Source of the DNA: Nakamurella lactea DSM 19367 | GTDB taxonomy: Bacteria; Actinomycetota; Actinomycetes; Mycobacteriales; Nakamurellaceae | Direction: 5' to 3' | NCBI RefSeq assembly: GCF_000426645.1 | Contig: NZ_AUFT01000006.1 | Coordinates: 396,441-460,440 of the forward strand | Length of the DNA: 64,000 nt | Shown here: piece by piece, positions 10,234 through 20,229 of the stretch | Position numbering within the stretch: the stretch's first letter is position 1 | Layout of the letters: every line of letters starts with the position of its first letter | The notes under the pieces: generated by a model | The model's database searches: none | The model's input: the letters and a program-made list of their open reading frames with translations, nothing else | Told to the model about the DNA's origin: nothing | Made by a program: the position numbers and the translations under genes

Positions 10234-11049
10234 GTGACCAAGCCTTCGCTGCACCTGCACGAGCACCGCCCCGGCACGCCGCTGCCCGCCGAGCTCAAGG
10301 CCCAACTGGCCGGCTCGTTCGGCGGCGCGGCCGCCGGGTACCACCGGTTCCGGCCCGGCTATCCGGAGCCGGCCGTCCGGGCGGCGATCGGAACCGACCC
10401 GGGACACGTACTCGATCTGGGTGCCGGCACCGGCAAGCTGGCCGCTGCGGTGCAGGGACTGCCGGACGCCGGAGTCGTCGAACTGACCGCGGTGGAGCCG
10501 GACCCGCAAATGGTCGATCAGCTCCGGGCAGCGCTGCCCGGCATCCACGCGTTGACCGGCAGCGCCGAACAGATCCCGCTGCCGGACGGTTCGACCGACG
10601 TGATCGTTGTCGGCCAGGCCATGCACTGGTTCGATCTCGACCGGGCACTGCCGGAGGCCGCCCGGGTGCTGCGCGCCGGCGGCCGGCTGGCCGCCCTGTG
10701 GAACGTCCACGACCCGGCGCATCCGTTCACCGCCGCCTTCGAAGCAGAGCTGGACCGGCACGTCCGGCCGCAGGGTGGTGCCACCGGACGGTCGACGCCG
10801 GCCCCGCCGGAGCCGCCGTTCTCCGGGCGGGCCGAATTCACCGACCCCGCCCTGCAGCGGTTCCGCTGGACCAGGCCGATCGACGCCGCCGGGCTGAACG
10901 GGTTGGTGGACACCCTGTCGTATGTGATCACCGCCGCTGACGATCGCCGGGCCGCACTGCACAGCGGTCTCGACGCGCTGGTCGCCGGCTGGACCGGGCC
11001 GGTCGAGCTCGCCGAGACCTGCGAGGTGTGGGTGGCGACCCGCAGATGA
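10234..11049 (+). CDS. class I SAM-dependent methyltransferase
   Basis: A small-molecule methyltransferase-like protein of about 271 residues. The SAM-binding motif VLDLGAGTGKLA follows a conserved FRPGYPEPAV entry, and the post-I acidic residue (VEPDP) and motif IV (DVIVVGQAMHWF) are visible, as in UbiE/Methyltransf_11 proteins. GTG at 10234 is preferred because GGAGGGG lies 11 nt upstream; an ATG at 10165 would add 23 Pro/Gly/Arg-rich residues without a ribosome binding site. The gene is divergent from the NlpC hydrolase and overlaps the next gene by ATGA at 11046-11049. The substrate is unknown. Confidence 0.82.
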   Translation: MTKPSLHLHEHRPGTPLPAELKAQLAGSFGGAAAGYHRFRPGYPEPAVRAAIGTDPGHVLDLGAGTGKLAAAVQGLPDAGVVELTAVEPDPQMVDQLRAALPGIHALTGSAEQIPLPDGSTDVIVVGQAMHWFDLDRALPEAARVLRAGGRLAALWNVHDPAHPFTAAFEAELDRHVRPQGGATGRSTPAPPEPPFSGRAEFTDPALQRFRWTRPIDAAGLNGLVDTLSYVITAADDRRAALHSGLDALVAGWTGPVELAETCEVWVATRR

Positions 11050-11927
11050 GCTCAGCGGTCGTCACCGAAGTTCTCGACGAGCCGACCTGGCGGTCGGCAG
11101 CGGCAACGCACGCGCACGTGGCTGACGGGCTGACGGCCGCGCGGCGGCGGCGGGCCGGCGTCGGTGACCACCACCCGGTCGACGACTTCCTGTTCACCTA
11201 CTACACCCTGCGCCCCGGCCAGCTACGGACCTGGTATCCGGGCATCGGAGTCGGCCTGGCCGGCGCGGCGGAACGCAAGAACTGGCGCTTCCACCGGTTC
11301 ACCGACGGGGTGGCGACCGTCGACGCGCCGGCCCTGCTGGCCGCCAGGGGTGAGGCGATCCGTTTCACCGAACGGCTTCTCGGTGCCACCGCCGGCCGGG
11401 CCGGGCAGTTCGGCTGCTTCGGTCTGCACGAGTGGGCGATGGTCTACCGACGCTCCGCCGAACAGGTGCGGCACGCGGACTGGCCGCTGCGGCTGGGTTC
11501 GGCGGGCACCGACGCCGTGGTGCAGCAGGCGCAGATCCGCTGTACCCACTACGACGCGTTCCGCTTCTTCACCGAACCGGCCCGGCCACGTAACCAGTTA
11601 CAGCCGACCCTGGAGTCCAGGGCCGACCTGGAGCAGCCCGGTTGCCTGCACGTCGGAATGGACCTCTACAAGTGGGCATACAAGCTGATCCCAGCGGTAC
11701 CCAGCGAGCTGCTGCTGGACTGTTTCCGGCTGGCGCGGCGGATCAGGGAGGTCGACATGCGGGCCTCGCCGTACGACCTGTCGGCTCTCGGGTATCGGCC
11801 GATCGAGATCGAAACACCGGCAGGCAAGGCGGAATACGTTGCCCTGCAACGGGAATTCGCCGAACTGGGCGCACCGTTGCGGGAGCGGCTGCGCGCCGTG
11901 GCCGGTCAGGTCCTGACCGCCGGCTGA
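11046..11927 (+). CDS. conserved actinobacterial protein, often labelled 3-methyladenine DNA glycosylase
   Basis: A 293-residue soluble protein. From memory, homologues with the stretch [18 protein letters not shown] are common in actinobacteria and often annotated 3-methyladenine DNA glycosylase. I cannot see an HhH-GPD signature or an Asp-containing glycosylase motif to support that name. Conserved-looking blocks are [24 protein letters not shown] and [13 protein letters not shown], rich in Trp, Tyr and His. The ATG at 11046 overlaps the methyltransferase stop (ATGA), so translation of the two is probably coupled. The true activity is unknown. Confidence 0.8.
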   Translation: MSSAVVTEVLDEPTWRSAAATHAHVADGLTAARRRRAGVGDHHPVDDFLFTYYTLRPGQLRTWYPGIGVGLAGAAERKNWRFHRFTDGVATVDAPALLAARGEAIRFTERLLGATAGRAGQFGCFGLHEWAMVYRRSAEQVRHADWPLRLGSAGTDAVVQQAQIRCTHYDAFRFFTEPARPRNQLQPTLESRADLEQPGCLHVGMDLYKWAYKLIPAVPSELLLDCFRLARRIREVDMRASPYDLSALGYRPIEIETPAGKAEYVALQREFAELGAPLRERLRAVAGQVLTAG

Positions 11928-11935
11928 CCGGTCAG
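11904..11935. terminator. overlapping hairpins at a convergent junction
   Basis: GGTCAG (11904-11909) pairs with CTGACC (11913-11918) across 3 nt, and CTGACCGGTCAG at 11924-11935 is a perfect palindrome. They span the stop codon of the plus-strand gene and the 10-bp gap to the convergent gene, so they may act as a compact terminator. Confidence 0.35.
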
Positions 11936-11936
11936 G

Positions 11937-12956
11937 TCAGTCCTCGGCGCGTCGCCGGCGACGGCCGCCGCTGGCATTGGCGCCGAACGCGGCCAGCAGT
12001 TCGGCGGCCGAGACGCGTTCCCCCGCACCGGAATCAACGATCTGGTGACCGCCAGCAGGCACGCGCACGGGCTCAGGCTCGGGCTGCGGTCCGGGCCCCG
12101 CTTCCGGTTCGGGCTCTGGCTCGGGCTCTGGTTCCGGTTCGGGCTCCGGTTCGCGCGCCGGCTCCGGCTCGGGCTCGGGTTCGGGTTCCGGTTCGGGCTC
12201 GGGCTCCGGTTCGGGCTCCGGCTCCGGCTCGGGCTCGGGTTCGGGCGCTGGCTCGGGCTCGGGTTCGGGCGCTGGCTCCGGTTCGGGTTCGGGCTCCGGC
12301 TCGGGCTCGGGCTCGGGTTCGGGCTGCACTTCCGGTTCCGGCTCGGGCTGCACTTCCGGTTCCGGCTCGGGCACTGACGAGGCTTCCAACGGGCGGGCCT
12401 GCGCCGGGATGACGGTGGAATCCACCGTATTCGCCAGCTCCGGGAACACCAGCCCGGCCAGCTGAGCACGTCCCTGATCGCCACGACCACGCACCCTGGT
12501 GGCCTCGGCCGACAGGGTCAGCCGCTCGATCAGCACGTCGCCGTCCAACAGGGTGGTCAGCGTCGCCGTCAGCCGGTCCAGCTGCGCACGCAGCGCCTTC
12601 AGTTCCGCGGTGTTGCGGTCCTCAGCCTCGTCCCTGGCGTTCGCCGCGACCGCGGCCTCGTACTCCCGTCGGGCGGTCACCTCTCGGTGCAACTCCAGCT
12701 GATAGGTGCGGGTCATCTCGTTCTCCCGGGCGGCGACCGCCTGCGCCTCCCGACGCGAACGGGCGACGGCGAAGGCGGCGACCAGGGCGGCCCACAGAGC
12801 CAGCAGCACGGCGAATCGCAGCCAGCGCACCTGATCCGAGAAGACGAACACCAGCACGGTGGCCGCTGCCCCCAGCAGGAAGCCGAGGATCAACAACAGC
12901 CGCAGGGCTATCGGGGTCGATCCTCGACGTCGCGATGGCGTGGCGGACGAGGACAT
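11937..12956 (-). CDS. membrane protein with Glu-Pro repeat tail (Rv3604c/DUF6779-like)
   Basis: A 339-residue protein at the end of the folate operon, in the position of M. tuberculosis Rv3604c. Two hydrophobic segments near residues 20-45 and 48-68 are followed by an alpha-helical, probably coiled-coil region (about 75-140: [18 protein letters not shown]). A long (Glu-Pro)n tail then spans about bases 12066-12375, and the C-terminus is basic. ATG at 12956 is chosen because conserved-looking sequence begins there; the open frame extends further upstream. No enzymatic motif is visible. Function is unknown; the synteny suggests a cell-envelope role, which is inference. Confidence 0.75.
   Translation of the reverse strand: MSSSATPSRRRGSTPIALRLLLILGFLLGAAATVLVFVFSDQVRWLRFAVLLALWAALVAAFAVARSRREAQAVAARENEMTRTYQLELHREVTARREYEAAVAANARDEAEDRNTAELKALRAQLDRLTATLTTLLDGDVLIERLTLSAEATRVRGRGDQGRAQLAGLVFPELANTVDSTVIPAQARPLEASSVPEPEPEVQPEPEPEVQPEPEPEPEPEPEPEPEPAPEPEPEPAPEPEPEPEPEPEPEPEPEPEPEPEPEPEPAREPEPEPEPEPEPEPEPEAGPGPQPEPEPVRVPAGGHQIVDSGAGERVSAAELLAAFGANASGGRRRRRAED
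12066..12375 (-). repeat. Glu-Pro coding repeat
   Basis: About 300 bp of GGCTCG/GGTTCC hexamer-like repeats encode alternating Glu and Pro with occasional Ala or Val. The hexamer units vary at synonymous positions, so they are not a recent perfect expansion. Confidence 0.85.
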
Positions 12957-13008
12957 GACGACGAGCGTACCGGGGGCGCGGTGCCCGCCGGACAGCGATC
13001 GGACGAGC

Positions 13009-13494
13009 TCAGATCTGTGGCGGAGCGTCCTTGTCGGGTTGATCGGGCGGCCGCACGCAGCCACGCTCCAGCAGCAGCGCACCGGCCAGCATCACCAGTG
13101 CCCCGACCACGCCGATCACCGCGGTGGTCCGGTCGCCGGCTGCCGCAACCACCTCACCGGACAGCGGCAGTACATACCCCAGCAACCCGATCCACAGACC
13201 GCCGAAGGCGGCGGCGGCCAGCGCGGTGGCCTTGGCCACCGTGAGGGCCCTGGCCACCGAGAGCGGGGCGATCGCCGCGCCCCGACCCCGGATCCGCCCA
13301 CGCAGTCCCCACCCGGCGATGCCCTCCCCGATGCCGATCACCGCCGCCGGTAGCCCGGCCAGCCGGGGCAGCGGCGGCAGTCGGTGATAGTTCCAGCGCA
13401 CCAACAGGTATCCGGCGAGCGCCGCGATCACGGCCACCACCGCGAGGTCACGCCAGCGGGTCAACCCGATGCCCTGCTGCTGTTGGCCGGCCAT
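13009..13494 (-). CDS. DUF3180 membrane protein
   Basis: A 161-residue protein with four hydrophobic segments (near residues 14-30, 40-55, 85-110 and 122-142), matching DUF3180, a family found right after folK in actinobacteria (Rv3605c). The ATG at 13494 shares one base with the folK stop (TGATG), indicating coupled translation. Its function is not known; the fixed position beside folate genes may only reflect operon history. Confidence 0.85.
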   Translation of the reverse strand: MAGQQQQGIGLTRWRDLAVVAVIAALAGYLLVRWNYHRLPPLPRLAGLPAAVIGIGEGIAGWGLRGRIRGRGAAIAPLSVARALTVAKATALAAAAFGGLWIGLLGYVLPLSGEVVAAAGDRTTAVIGVVGALVMLAGALLLERGCVRPPDQPDKDAPPQI

Positions 13495-13973
13495 CACAGC
13501 CGGCCGATCCGGTCGATACCGGTGCGGTCCAATCCGGGCAGCAGATCGGCGATCGGCCCGTGTCCCGGCAGCACGGCCGTCGGGTCCAGTTCGGCCCACG
13601 GCACCAGCACGAAGGCCCGCTCGTGCGCCCGCGGATGCGGCAGGGTCAGCTCGGGGTCGGCGCTGATCAGCGCGCCCACCACGATCACGTCGGCATCCAG
13701 CGTCCGGGGCCCCCAGCGGACCGTGCGCTCCCGGCCGGCCGTCTGCTCCAGCGCCTGGCAGCGACGCAGCCAGTCAAGTGGGTCCCGCACGCCGGCATCG
13801 TCGACCAGCACCACCGCGTTGTAGAAGTCGTCCTGCTCGACCCCACCCCAGGGCGGCGTCCGATAGATCGAGGAGACGGCCCGCACCGCGTCGCCCAACT
13901 GGCTGACGGCGCCGGTCAGGTACCCGCGACGGTCACCAAGGTTCGACCCGATGGAGAGAACTGCCTCCGTCAC
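13494..13973 (-). CDS. folK: 2-amino-4-hydroxy-6-hydroxymethyldihydropteridine diphosphokinase
   Basis: HPPK transfers pyrophosphate from ATP to hydroxymethyl-dihydropterin, the step before dihydropteroate synthase. The 159-residue sequence starts with the family's LSIGSNLGDR, has the pterin/ATP region YRTPPWGGVEQDDFYNAV and the Mg-binding RWGPRTLDADVI with its paired Asp residues. The GTG at 13973 has GGGGAG just upstream and lies 2 nt from the folB stop. It is part of the tight folE-folP-folB-folK run. Confidence 0.96.
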   Translation of the reverse strand: MTEAVLSIGSNLGDRRGYLTGAVSQLGDAVRAVSSIYRTPPWGGVEQDDFYNAVVLVDDAGVRDPLDWLRRCQALEQTAGRERTVRWGPRTLDADVIVVGALISADPELTLPHPRAHERAFVLVPWAELDPTAVLPGHGPIADLLPGLDRTGIDRIGRL

Positions 13974-13975
13974 CG

Positions 13976-14416
13976 CTACTCCCCCGCCGGCAGGCCGCGT
14001 CCGCCGCGCACCGAGCGTCGCGCGGTCACCGCGACATCGGCGAAGTCAAGCGGGATCGGGGCCTGCGGCTTGTGCACCGTCACCTCGACGGCGTGCACCA
14101 CGGGGCGACGGTCGGCAGGGTCGCGATCGGCGGGCCCGGCCGCCGGCGGCCCGTACGCCGTCATGACGGCGTCGGCGATCTCCGCAGCCACCGTCTCGAT
14201 CAGGTCGCGTGGCTCCCCGCCGACGATGCCGGCCGCCAGCTGGGCCAGCGCACCGTAGTCGACGGTGGCCGCCAGGTCGTCGGTGTCGGCCGCGGCCCGC
14301 AGGTCCAGCCAGAGCGTCACATCGACCACGAAGAGCTGACCGTCCCGCCGCTCGTGTTCGAAGACGCCGTGTCGGCCGTCCACCCGCAGCCCGGTCAGGG
14401 TGATCCGATCTGCCAC
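13976..14416 (-). CDS. folB: dihydroneopterin aldolase
   Basis: FolB converts dihydroneopterin to hydroxymethyl-dihydropterin and glycolaldehyde. The 146-residue protein carries [18 protein letters not shown] near the N-terminus with the conserved Glu, then VDYGAL and IETVAAEIA, and ends in the conserved [14 protein letters not shown], with the catalytic Lys. GTG at 14416 is preferred over far-upstream starts because GGAGGTG precedes it and only one base separates it from the folP stop. About 15 extra residues (Pro/Asp/Arg-rich, before [10 protein letters not shown]) form an insert. Confidence 0.95.
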   Translation of the reverse strand: MADRITLTGLRVDGRHGVFEHERRDGQLFVVDVTLWLDLRAAADTDDLAATVDYGALAQLAAGIVGGEPRDLIETVAAEIADAVMTAYGPPAAGPADRDPADRRPVVHAVEVTVHKPQAPIPLDFADVAVTARRSVRGGRGLPAGE

Positions 14417-14417
14417 C

Positions 14418-15359
14418 TCACACCTCCAAGCGGCCGGCACGCAGCCGGGCGCCGTCGACGAATCCCGAGCCGGTGTGCACGGCCAGTGGCCCGGTCGGCG
14501 TGTCCCGCCCCGGCGACTCGCCGGCACCGGCCACCGCCACCGCCACCCGCATGGCGTCCAGCGTGACCAGCGGCTCATGCACCCGAACGCCCCACACCCC
14601 GTGCTGCGCGGCCAGCATCGACGTAGCAGCCGTCGCGACATCCCGCCCGGCCGGCGGACGGGGCGGCGAGTCCTGATCGCGACCCAGCAGATCGCCGAGA
14701 AAACGCTTGCGGGAGGCGCCCAACAACACCGGCAACCCGACCGCGACCAGCTCGTCCAGCCGGCGCAACAGCTGCCAGTTGTGCTCGGAGGTCTTGGCGA
14801 AACCGAGCCCGGGATCGAGGATCAGCGACCGCTCGTCGACGCCGGCCGCGAGCGCGGCCTCCACCTGCCGCAGCAGCTCGGTCCGGACGTCGACCACCAC
14901 ATCGTCGTAGGTCGTCAGCCGCTGCATCACGTCGCTGTGGCCGCGCCAGTGCATCAGTACCCATGGCACGCCGGTCTCGGCCACCAGCGGGGCCATCCCG
15001 GGGTCGGCCAGCCCGCCGGACACGTCGTTGACCAGCACCGCTCCGGCAGCGATCGCCGCCTGCGCCACCTCGGCCCTGGTGGTGTCCACGGAACAGAGCA
15101 CACCGTCGGCGGCCAACGCGGTGATGACCGGGATCACCCGGCGCCGCTCGGTCTCCGGGTCGATCCGATGGGCGCCCGGTCTGGTCGACTCGCCGCCGAT
15201 GTCGATCAGCTCGGCGCCGTCGGCGATCAGCTGATGGGCGTGGGCGACCGCGGTGTCGGTCGCGTTCCACAGGCCGCCGTCGGAGAACGAATCGGGGGTT
15301 ACGTTCAGCACGCCCAGCACCCACGGCCGGGCACCGAACACCGGAAGCTGCCGCCGCAC
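14418..15359 (-). CDS. folP: dihydropteroate synthase
   Basis: FolP condenses the pterin pyrophosphate with p-aminobenzoate and is the sulfonamide target. The sequence has [16 protein letters not shown], the GGESTRPGA loop, VNDVSGG and [10 protein letters not shown], covering the pterin-binding TIM barrel. The start is ambiguous: GTG at 15359 is given; a TTG at 15368 overlaps the folE stop, and neither has a clear ribosome binding site, so coupling to folE is likely. Length is about 313 residues, slightly longer than usual because of a C-terminal extension of about 15 residues. It resembles the active FolP1 class rather than FolP2, judged by its operon. Confidence 0.96.
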   Translation of the reverse strand: MRRQLPVFGARPWVLGVLNVTPDSFSDGGLWNATDTAVAHAHQLIADGAELIDIGGESTRPGAHRIDPETERRRVIPVITALAADGVLCSVDTTRAEVAQAAIAAGAVLVNDVSGGLADPGMAPLVAETGVPWVLMHWRGHSDVMQRLTTYDDVVVDVRTELLRQVEAALAAGVDERSLILDPGLGFAKTSEHNWQLLRRLDELVAVGLPVLLGASRKRFLGDLLGRDQDSPPRPPAGRDVATAATSMLAAQHGVWGVRVHEPLVTLDAMRVAVAVAGAGESPGRDTPTGPLAVHTGSGFVDGARLRAGRLEV

Positions 15360-15364
15360 CGGCG

Positions 15365-16003
15365 TCAACGGCCCGTGATCAGGCTCATCGCCTCGGCCCG
15401 TGTCCTGGCCTGCGACTGCAGGATGCCGCGGACCGCCGACGTGGTGGTGGTCGCCCCCGGCTTGCGCACGCCGCGCATCGCCATACACAGGTGCTCGGCC
15501 TCGATCACCACGATCACCCCTGCGGGTCGCAGCCGGCGGACAAGGGCATCGGCGATCTGGGTGGTCAGCCGCTCCTGGACCTGGGGGCGCTTCGCATACC
15601 CGTCGACCAACCGGGCCAGCTTGGACAGGCCGGTGACCCGTCCGTCGCGCCCGGGGATGTAGCCGACATGCGCCTTGCCGAAGAACGGCACCAGGTGATG
15701 CTCGCAGGTGGAGTACATCTCGATGTCGCGCACCAGGATCAGCTCGGCGTGGCCCTCGTCGAACAGCGTGAGCAGCGTCTCGTCCGGATCGGTGTACAGC
15801 CCGGCGAACTGCTCGGCGTAGGCCCGGGCGACCCGGGCCGGGGTGTCCCGCAGTCCTTCCCGGTCCGGATCCTCACCGATCGCGGCGAGCAACTCGCGCA
15901 CCGCGGCTTCGGCGCGCGGTCCGTCGAACGCTCTGGCCGCGGTGGCCAGCTCCGGGTCCAGGTCTCCGACCGATTCGACCAGCTCAGGTTCCAAAGGGGT
16001 CAC
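15365..16003 (-). CDS. folE: GTP cyclohydrolase I
   Basis: FolE opens the folate pathway by converting GTP to dihydroneopterin triphosphate. The 212-residue protein shows the zinc ligands Cys near 100 and His near 103 in [10 protein letters not shown] and the third Cys in [10 protein letters not shown], with GLSKLARLV and QERLTTQIA between. The GTG at 16003 overlaps the ftsH stop (GTGA at 16003-16000). No preQ1, THF or other riboswitch precedes it; expression probably depends on the ftsH promoter. Confidence 0.97.
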   Translation of the reverse strand: MTPLEPELVESVGDLDPELATAARAFDGPRAEAAVRELLAAIGEDPDREGLRDTPARVARAYAEQFAGLYTDPDETLLTLFDEGHAELILVRDIEMYSTCEHHLVPFFGKAHVGYIPGRDGRVTGLSKLARLVDGYAKRPQVQERLTTQIADALVRRLRPAGVIVVIEAEHLCMAMRGVRKPGATTTTSAVRGILQSQARTRAEAMSLITGR

Positions 16004-18462
16004 CGCTGCTCGCCGGGCGGCGCCCAGGGATCGGCGGGTGGCTCCTGTTGATCCGGCCGTTGCCGGTGCGCTCCGGTGCCCGGGCCGGCCGGATTGGTCG
16101 GCTGACCGGCGCCCGGATGTCCGTTGGTGGGGCGGGGATTCGGGCCCTGCTGTTCGGCGGGACGGCCGTTGCCGTACTGGCCGGACGGATATCCGGTCGG
16201 CCACGGACCGCCGGCCGGGCCGACCTGCCGGCCGTTGCCCGGATAGGGGTGGCCGTTCTGTCCGTTGCCATGACCGTTGCCGCCGTCGCCGTTGCCGCCC
16301 CAGGACGGCGGGCCCAGGGGCCCCGGCAGGACGCCGCCGGTCCAGTTCGGCGGATCCTGACGACGGCCGTCACCCGGTCGCTGTCCGGCCGGCTGGTATC
16401 CGGCCGGCGGATAGCCACCCTGCGGGTAACCGCCCTGCGGGTAGCCGGCGGGCTGGAACCCGTCGCCGGGGTGAGCGGGATCGGTGCCGACCGGCACCGG
16501 GGATTTCGTCAGCCGCGGTTTCGGTTCTTCCTCCGGCAACGGCTCGCCGCGCTCGATGGCCAGTTCTCGCGGCGTCTTGATCGGTGGCACGTCGCTGGGC
16601 AGCCGGTCGCCCCACTCGTCGAAAACGGTGATCCTCGGCCGCTTTTCGACGTCGGCGAAGATCCCCTCCAGATCGCGCTGCTCCAGGGTCTCCTTCTCCA
16701 GCAACGCCCCGGCCAGCTTGTCCAGCACGTCGCGGTAGGTGTTGAGCACCTCGTAGGCCTCGGTGTGCGCGGTCTCGATCAGCGCCCGCACCGCGTGGTC
16801 GATCTCGGCACTCACCTCGGCCGAGTAGTCCTGGCTGTGCCCGTAGGTGCGGCCGAGGAAGGGTTCGTCATCCCCGGTGCCGTACTTGACCGCGCCGAGT
16901 TTGGCGCTCATCCCGTACTCGGTGACCATCGCCTTGGCGATCTTGGTGGCCTGGGCGATGTCGGAGGAGGCACCGGTGGTCGGCTCGGCGAACACCAGCT
17001 CCTCGGCGGCCCGGCCGCCCATCGACATCACCAGCCGGTTGATCATCTCGGACCTGGTCATCAACTGCTTGTCGTCCTCGGGGACCACCAGTGCGTGCCC
17101 GCCGGTGCGACCCCTCGGCAGGATCGTCACCTTGTAGACCGGCTCGAGCCCGGGCATCGCCCAGGCCGCCAGGGCGTGGCCGCCCTCGTGGTAGGCGGTG
17201 ATCTTCTTCTCGGTCTCCGAGATCACCCGTCCCTTGCGGGCCGGTCCGCCGACCACCCGGTCCACCGACTCCTCGAGCGCGGCGTTGGTGATCAGCGTGC
17301 CGTTCTCCCGGGCGGTGAGCAGTGCGGCCTCGTTGATCACGTTGGCCAGGTCGGCGCCGGACATCCCGACGGTGCGCTTGGCCAGCGGCAGCAGGTCGAC
17401 GTCCGGGGCGAACGGCTTGCCCTTGGCATGCACGGCCAGCACCGCCTGCCGACCGCGGAGATCGGGCAGCCCGACCGGGATCTGCCGGTCGAAGCGGCCC
17501 GGCCGCAGCAGCGCCGGATCCAGGATGTCGGGCCGGTTGGTGGCTGCGATCAGGATGATCCCGCCCTGCGACTCGAACCCGTCCATCTCGACCAGCAGCT
17601 GGTTCAGGGTCTGTTCGCGCTCGTCGTGACCGCCGCCCATCCCGGCGCCACGGTGCCGGCCGACCGCGTCGATCTCGTCGACGAAGATGATCGCCGGCGC
17701 GTTCTGCTTGGCCTGCTCGAACAGGTCGCGGACCCGGGAGGCGCCGACACCGACGAACATCTCGACGAAGTCGGACCCGGAAATCGTGTAGAACGGCACG
17801 CCGGCCTCGCCGGCGACCGCGCGGGCGAGCAGCGTCTTGCCGGTCCCGGGCGGGCCGTAGAGCAGCACACCCTTGGGGATCTTCGCGCCCAGCGCCTGGT
17901 AGCGGGCCGGATTGGCCAGGAAGTCACGGATCTCGTCGAGCTCCTCGACGGCCTCATCGGCGCCGGCCACATCGGTGAACTTGGTCGCCGGCATGTCCTT
18001 GTTGAGCAGTTTCGCCTTCGACTTGCCGAAGCTCAGGACCTTGTTCCCGCCGCCCTGCGCGTTGTTCATCATCCACAGGAAGAAGACCAGGATCAGCGCG
18101 ATCGGGATCAGGTACAGCAGCATCGAGAACAGCGCAGACTCGCTGGTCACGGTGGTGTCGTATTTGTCGGTCTTGCCGTTCTGCACGGCAGTGAAGATCT
18201 CGTCGGTGGCGCTCGCCGGGTATTGGGTGACGAGCTTCGTCTGGTTGTCGACCGGCGACTTGAGCGTCAGCCGGAGCCGTTGTTCCTTGTCGTCGATGAC
18301 CGCCTCGGAGACGTTGCCCTTGGTGAGCTGTTCCAGTGCCTGGGAGGTGGTGACCTGGGCATATCCCCGGGTTTCGTCGCTGAAGAAGCTGTACCCGAGG
18401 TACAGCATCACCACCACCAGGATCCATACCAGCGGTGAGCGAAGGAGCTTCTTGCGATCCAT
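16000..18462 (-). CDS. ftsH: ATP-dependent zinc metalloprotease FtsH
   Basis: A membrane-bound AAA+ protease of 820 residues that degrades misfolded membrane and some cytosolic proteins. Two transmembrane segments flank an extracytoplasmic domain (near 9-27 and 110-130). Walker A GPPGTGKT is near 200, the second region of homology follows, and the zinc site HEGGH is near 421-425. After about residue 640 there is an unusual 180-residue Gly/Pro/Asn/Tyr-rich tail with GYPQGG repeats, absent from E. coli FtsH but known in some actinobacteria. ATG at 18462 starts [13 protein letters not shown]. It follows hpt on the same strand after a 247-bp gap and leads into folE by a 4-bp overlap. Confidence 0.97.
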   Translation of the reverse strand: MDRKKLLRSPLVWILVVVMLYLGYSFFSDETRGYAQVTTSQALEQLTKGNVSEAVIDDKEQRLRLTLKSPVDNQTKLVTQYPASATDEIFTAVQNGKTDKYDTTVTSESALFSMLLYLIPIALILVFFLWMMNNAQGGGNKVLSFGKSKAKLLNKDMPATKFTDVAGADEAVEELDEIRDFLANPARYQALGAKIPKGVLLYGPPGTGKTLLARAVAGEAGVPFYTISGSDFVEMFVGVGASRVRDLFEQAKQNAPAIIFVDEIDAVGRHRGAGMGGGHDEREQTLNQLLVEMDGFESQGGIILIAATNRPDILDPALLRPGRFDRQIPVGLPDLRGRQAVLAVHAKGKPFAPDVDLLPLAKRTVGMSGADLANVINEAALLTARENGTLITNAALEESVDRVVGGPARKGRVISETEKKITAYHEGGHALAAWAMPGLEPVYKVTILPRGRTGGHALVVPEDDKQLMTRSEMINRLVMSMGGRAAEELVFAEPTTGASSDIAQATKIAKAMVTEYGMSAKLGAVKYGTGDDEPFLGRTYGHSQDYSAEVSAEIDHAVRALIETAHTEAYEVLNTYRDVLDKLAGALLEKETLEQRDLEGIFADVEKRPRITVFDEWGDRLPSDVPPIKTPRELAIERGEPLPEEEPKPRLTKSPVPVGTDPAHPGDGFQPAGYPQGGYPQGGYPPAGYQPAGQRPGDGRRQDPPNWTGGVLPGPLGPPSWGGNGDGGNGHGNGQNGHPYPGNGRQVGPAGGPWPTGYPSGQYGNGRPAEQQGPNPRPTNGHPGAGQPTNPAGPGTGAHRQRPDQQEPPADPWAPPGEQR

Positions 18463-18709
18463 GCGGTAGTCGGCCGAAGGCGGCCTCGACCCTCCCTGAC
18501 ATCGGAATAACTGCGGGCAGCGCTGGGCATGACCGGATGATTCAGACTACCGTGCGGCGGCGCGCTCTCGCGCCCACCGCCGCTGACCAGCCACAACAGC
18601 GCCTGACAGCTACAACGCCCGCTGTCGCTGAATCGTTCCGGATCTGCGCTGAGCAGAACCGGAGCCGGCCGTCGTCAGGCCCACCCGGGATCGCACGCCT
18701 GGATCCTGG
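18463..18709 (-). other. hpt-ftsH intergenic region
   Basis: A gap of 247 bp between hpt and ftsH on the same strand. It presumably holds the ftsH promoter, but I could not pick a convincing -35/-10 pair or a strong hairpin. Confidence 0.4.
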
Positions 18710-19396
18710 TCAGCGGTACATGTGCTCGGCCAACAGGCCGACGAACGGCAGATCCCGGTAGCGCTCGGCGTAGTCCAGGCCGTAGCCGACGACGAACTCG
18801 GTGGGGATGTCGAAGCCGATGTAGCCGACCTGCAACGGGACCTTGACCGCTTCCGGTTTGCGCAACAGCGCCACCACGTCGATCTGCGCCGGGCCCCTCG
18901 ACTCCAGGTTCTTCAGCAGCCAGGACAGCGTCAGCCCGGAGTCGATGATGTCCTCGACGATCACCACCCGGCGACCGGAGATGTCCGAATCCAGGTCCTT
19001 GAGGATCCGCACCACGCCGGACGAGCTCGTTGCCGAGCCGTAGGAGGAGACCGCCATGAACTCCATCTCGGACGGGATCGGCAATGCCCGGGCGAAGTCG
19101 GTCATGAACAGCACGGCGCCCTTGAGCACGCAGACCAACAGCGGCGGGCGTTCGTTGTCGTGGTCGGCGGCCACTGCGGCGGCCAGCTGCCCGATCTTGG
19201 CAGCCAGCGTCGGGGCGTCGATCAACAGCGCCGACAGCTCACCGCCGTAACCGTGCGGGGCCGCCGGATCGGTGCCCTCGATCCGGACGGCGTCGGCGGC
19301 CGTCAACACGGTGGTGAGGCCGGGATCCGCGCCGGGCTCCGGCACCGAATCCTGGGCCGACGGCGAGGCTGACGACAACTTCGACGAACCGGTCAC
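18710..19396 (-). CDS. hpt: hypoxanthine phosphoribosyltransferase
   Basis: Hpt salvages hypoxanthine and guanine with PRPP. The 228-residue protein has the PRPP-binding motif VVIVEDIIDSGLTL, the flexible loop SSYGSATSSSG, and a C-terminal substrate region GYGLDYAERYRDLPFVG. The first 40 or so residues are a low-complexity extension absent from the core family, so translation might begin further in. GTG at 19396 is given because GGGAG lies just upstream. In mycobacteria hpt directly follows tilS; here a plus-strand gene separates them. Confidence 0.95.
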   Translation of the reverse strand: MTGSSKLSSASPSAQDSVPEPGADPGLTTVLTAADAVRIEGTDPAAPHGYGGELSALLIDAPTLAAKIGQLAAAVAADHDNERPPLLVCVLKGAVLFMTDFARALPIPSEMEFMAVSSYGSATSSSGVVRILKDLDSDISGRRVVIVEDIIDSGLTLSWLLKNLESRGPAQIDVVALLRKPEAVKVPLQVGYIGFDIPTEFVVGYGLDYAERYRDLPFVGLLAEHMYR

Positions 19397-19515
19397 TGTG
19401 CTCCCATGGCTGACGGCAGGCGGTCGGACGGCGTCCGTGGTTCAGCCTGCCATTGTCCGGACGCGGCCGCCGAATTGGGGCATGCTGTTCGGACCACAGC
19501 ACGCAGGAGGCAGCC

Positions 19516-20223
19516 ATGTCCGGTCCACATGATCCGACGCAGCCGGATGGCTCTGCAGCACAGCCCTACCAGCCTGGCTACGGACAACAGCCTGGCTACG
19601 GAAACCAACCGGGCTACGGGCAACAGGGCGGCTACGGGCAACAAGGCGGCTACGGGCAACAGGGCGGCTACCCGGCACCACCGAACTACGGACAACAGGC
19701 CGGCTACGGGCAGCAACCGGGCTACGGCCAACAAGCGGGCTACGGGCAACCGGGCTACGGACCGCCGGACCAGTACGGGCAGCAGGGCTACGGTCAGGCC
19801 GGACCCGGCGCGCCGCGCAATCGCAACAAGCTGATCGCGCTGATGGTGGCCGCCGTGGTGGTGGTCGCGGCCGCCGTCACGGTGACCCTGGTGCTAGTCA
19901 ATTCCGGTGACGACAAGGCCTCCGGCGGTGACGACACCACGCAGATCACCCAGGTACTCAACGATTTCGTCAAGGCCGCCGACGCCGGTGATCTGACCAA
20001 GGCGGCCTCGCTGACCTGCGCCGCCAAGAAGTCAGGCGTCTCCAACCAGGGCCGACCGTCCGGCCCCATCCTGGTCGACAAGATCGAGAACGTCGCTGTG
20101 AACGGCGACAGCGCTACCGCCGACGTCACTCTCACGATCAGCGGCTCCTCGGACACCAGCACGGTGCAACTGGTGAAGGAACAGGGATCCTGGAAGCAGT
20201 GCGGCAGCGCCGACGACAACTGA
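19516..20223 (+). CDS. GYGQQ-repeat single-pass membrane protein with NTF2-like/DUF4878-type domain
   Basis: A 235-residue protein of unknown function. The N-terminal 95 residues are Gly/Tyr/Gln-rich, with many GYGQQ-type units, then a basic NRNK stop and one transmembrane helix near 105-128 rich in Val and Ala. The extracytoplasmic C-terminal domain (about 145-235; [22 protein letters not shown], then EQGSWKQC) looks like the small DUF4878/Rv0361-type fold, with two Cys that could pair. ATG at 19516 has AGGAGG 5 nt upstream. It lies between hpt and tilS on the opposite strand. Confidence 0.85.
   Translation: MSGPHDPTQPDGSAAQPYQPGYGQQPGYGNQPGYGQQGGYGQQGGYGQQGGYPAPPNYGQQAGYGQQPGYGQQAGYGQPGYGPPDQYGQQGYGQAGPGAPRNRNKLIALMVAAVVVVAAAVTVTLVLVNSGDDKASGGDDTTQITQVLNDFVKAADAGDLTKAASLTCAAKKSGVSNQGRPSGPILVDKIENVAVNGDSATADVTLTISGSSDTSTVQLVKEQGSWKQCGSADDN
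19576..19800 (+). repeat. in-frame GYGQQ coding repeat
   Basis: Repeated units of GGCTACGGGCAACAG type, many spaced 18 bp, encode the Gly-Tyr-Gly-Gln-Gln tract. Some neighbouring units are nearly identical in nucleotides (around 19612-19670), suggesting recent expansion. Confidence 0.85.
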
Positions 20224-20229
20224 CGCCGG

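Noticed and set aside
16048..18438. Plus-strand open frame of 796 codons opposite ftsH
   Set aside because: A shadow of ftsH; the minus-strand product has all FtsH motifs and this frame has none.
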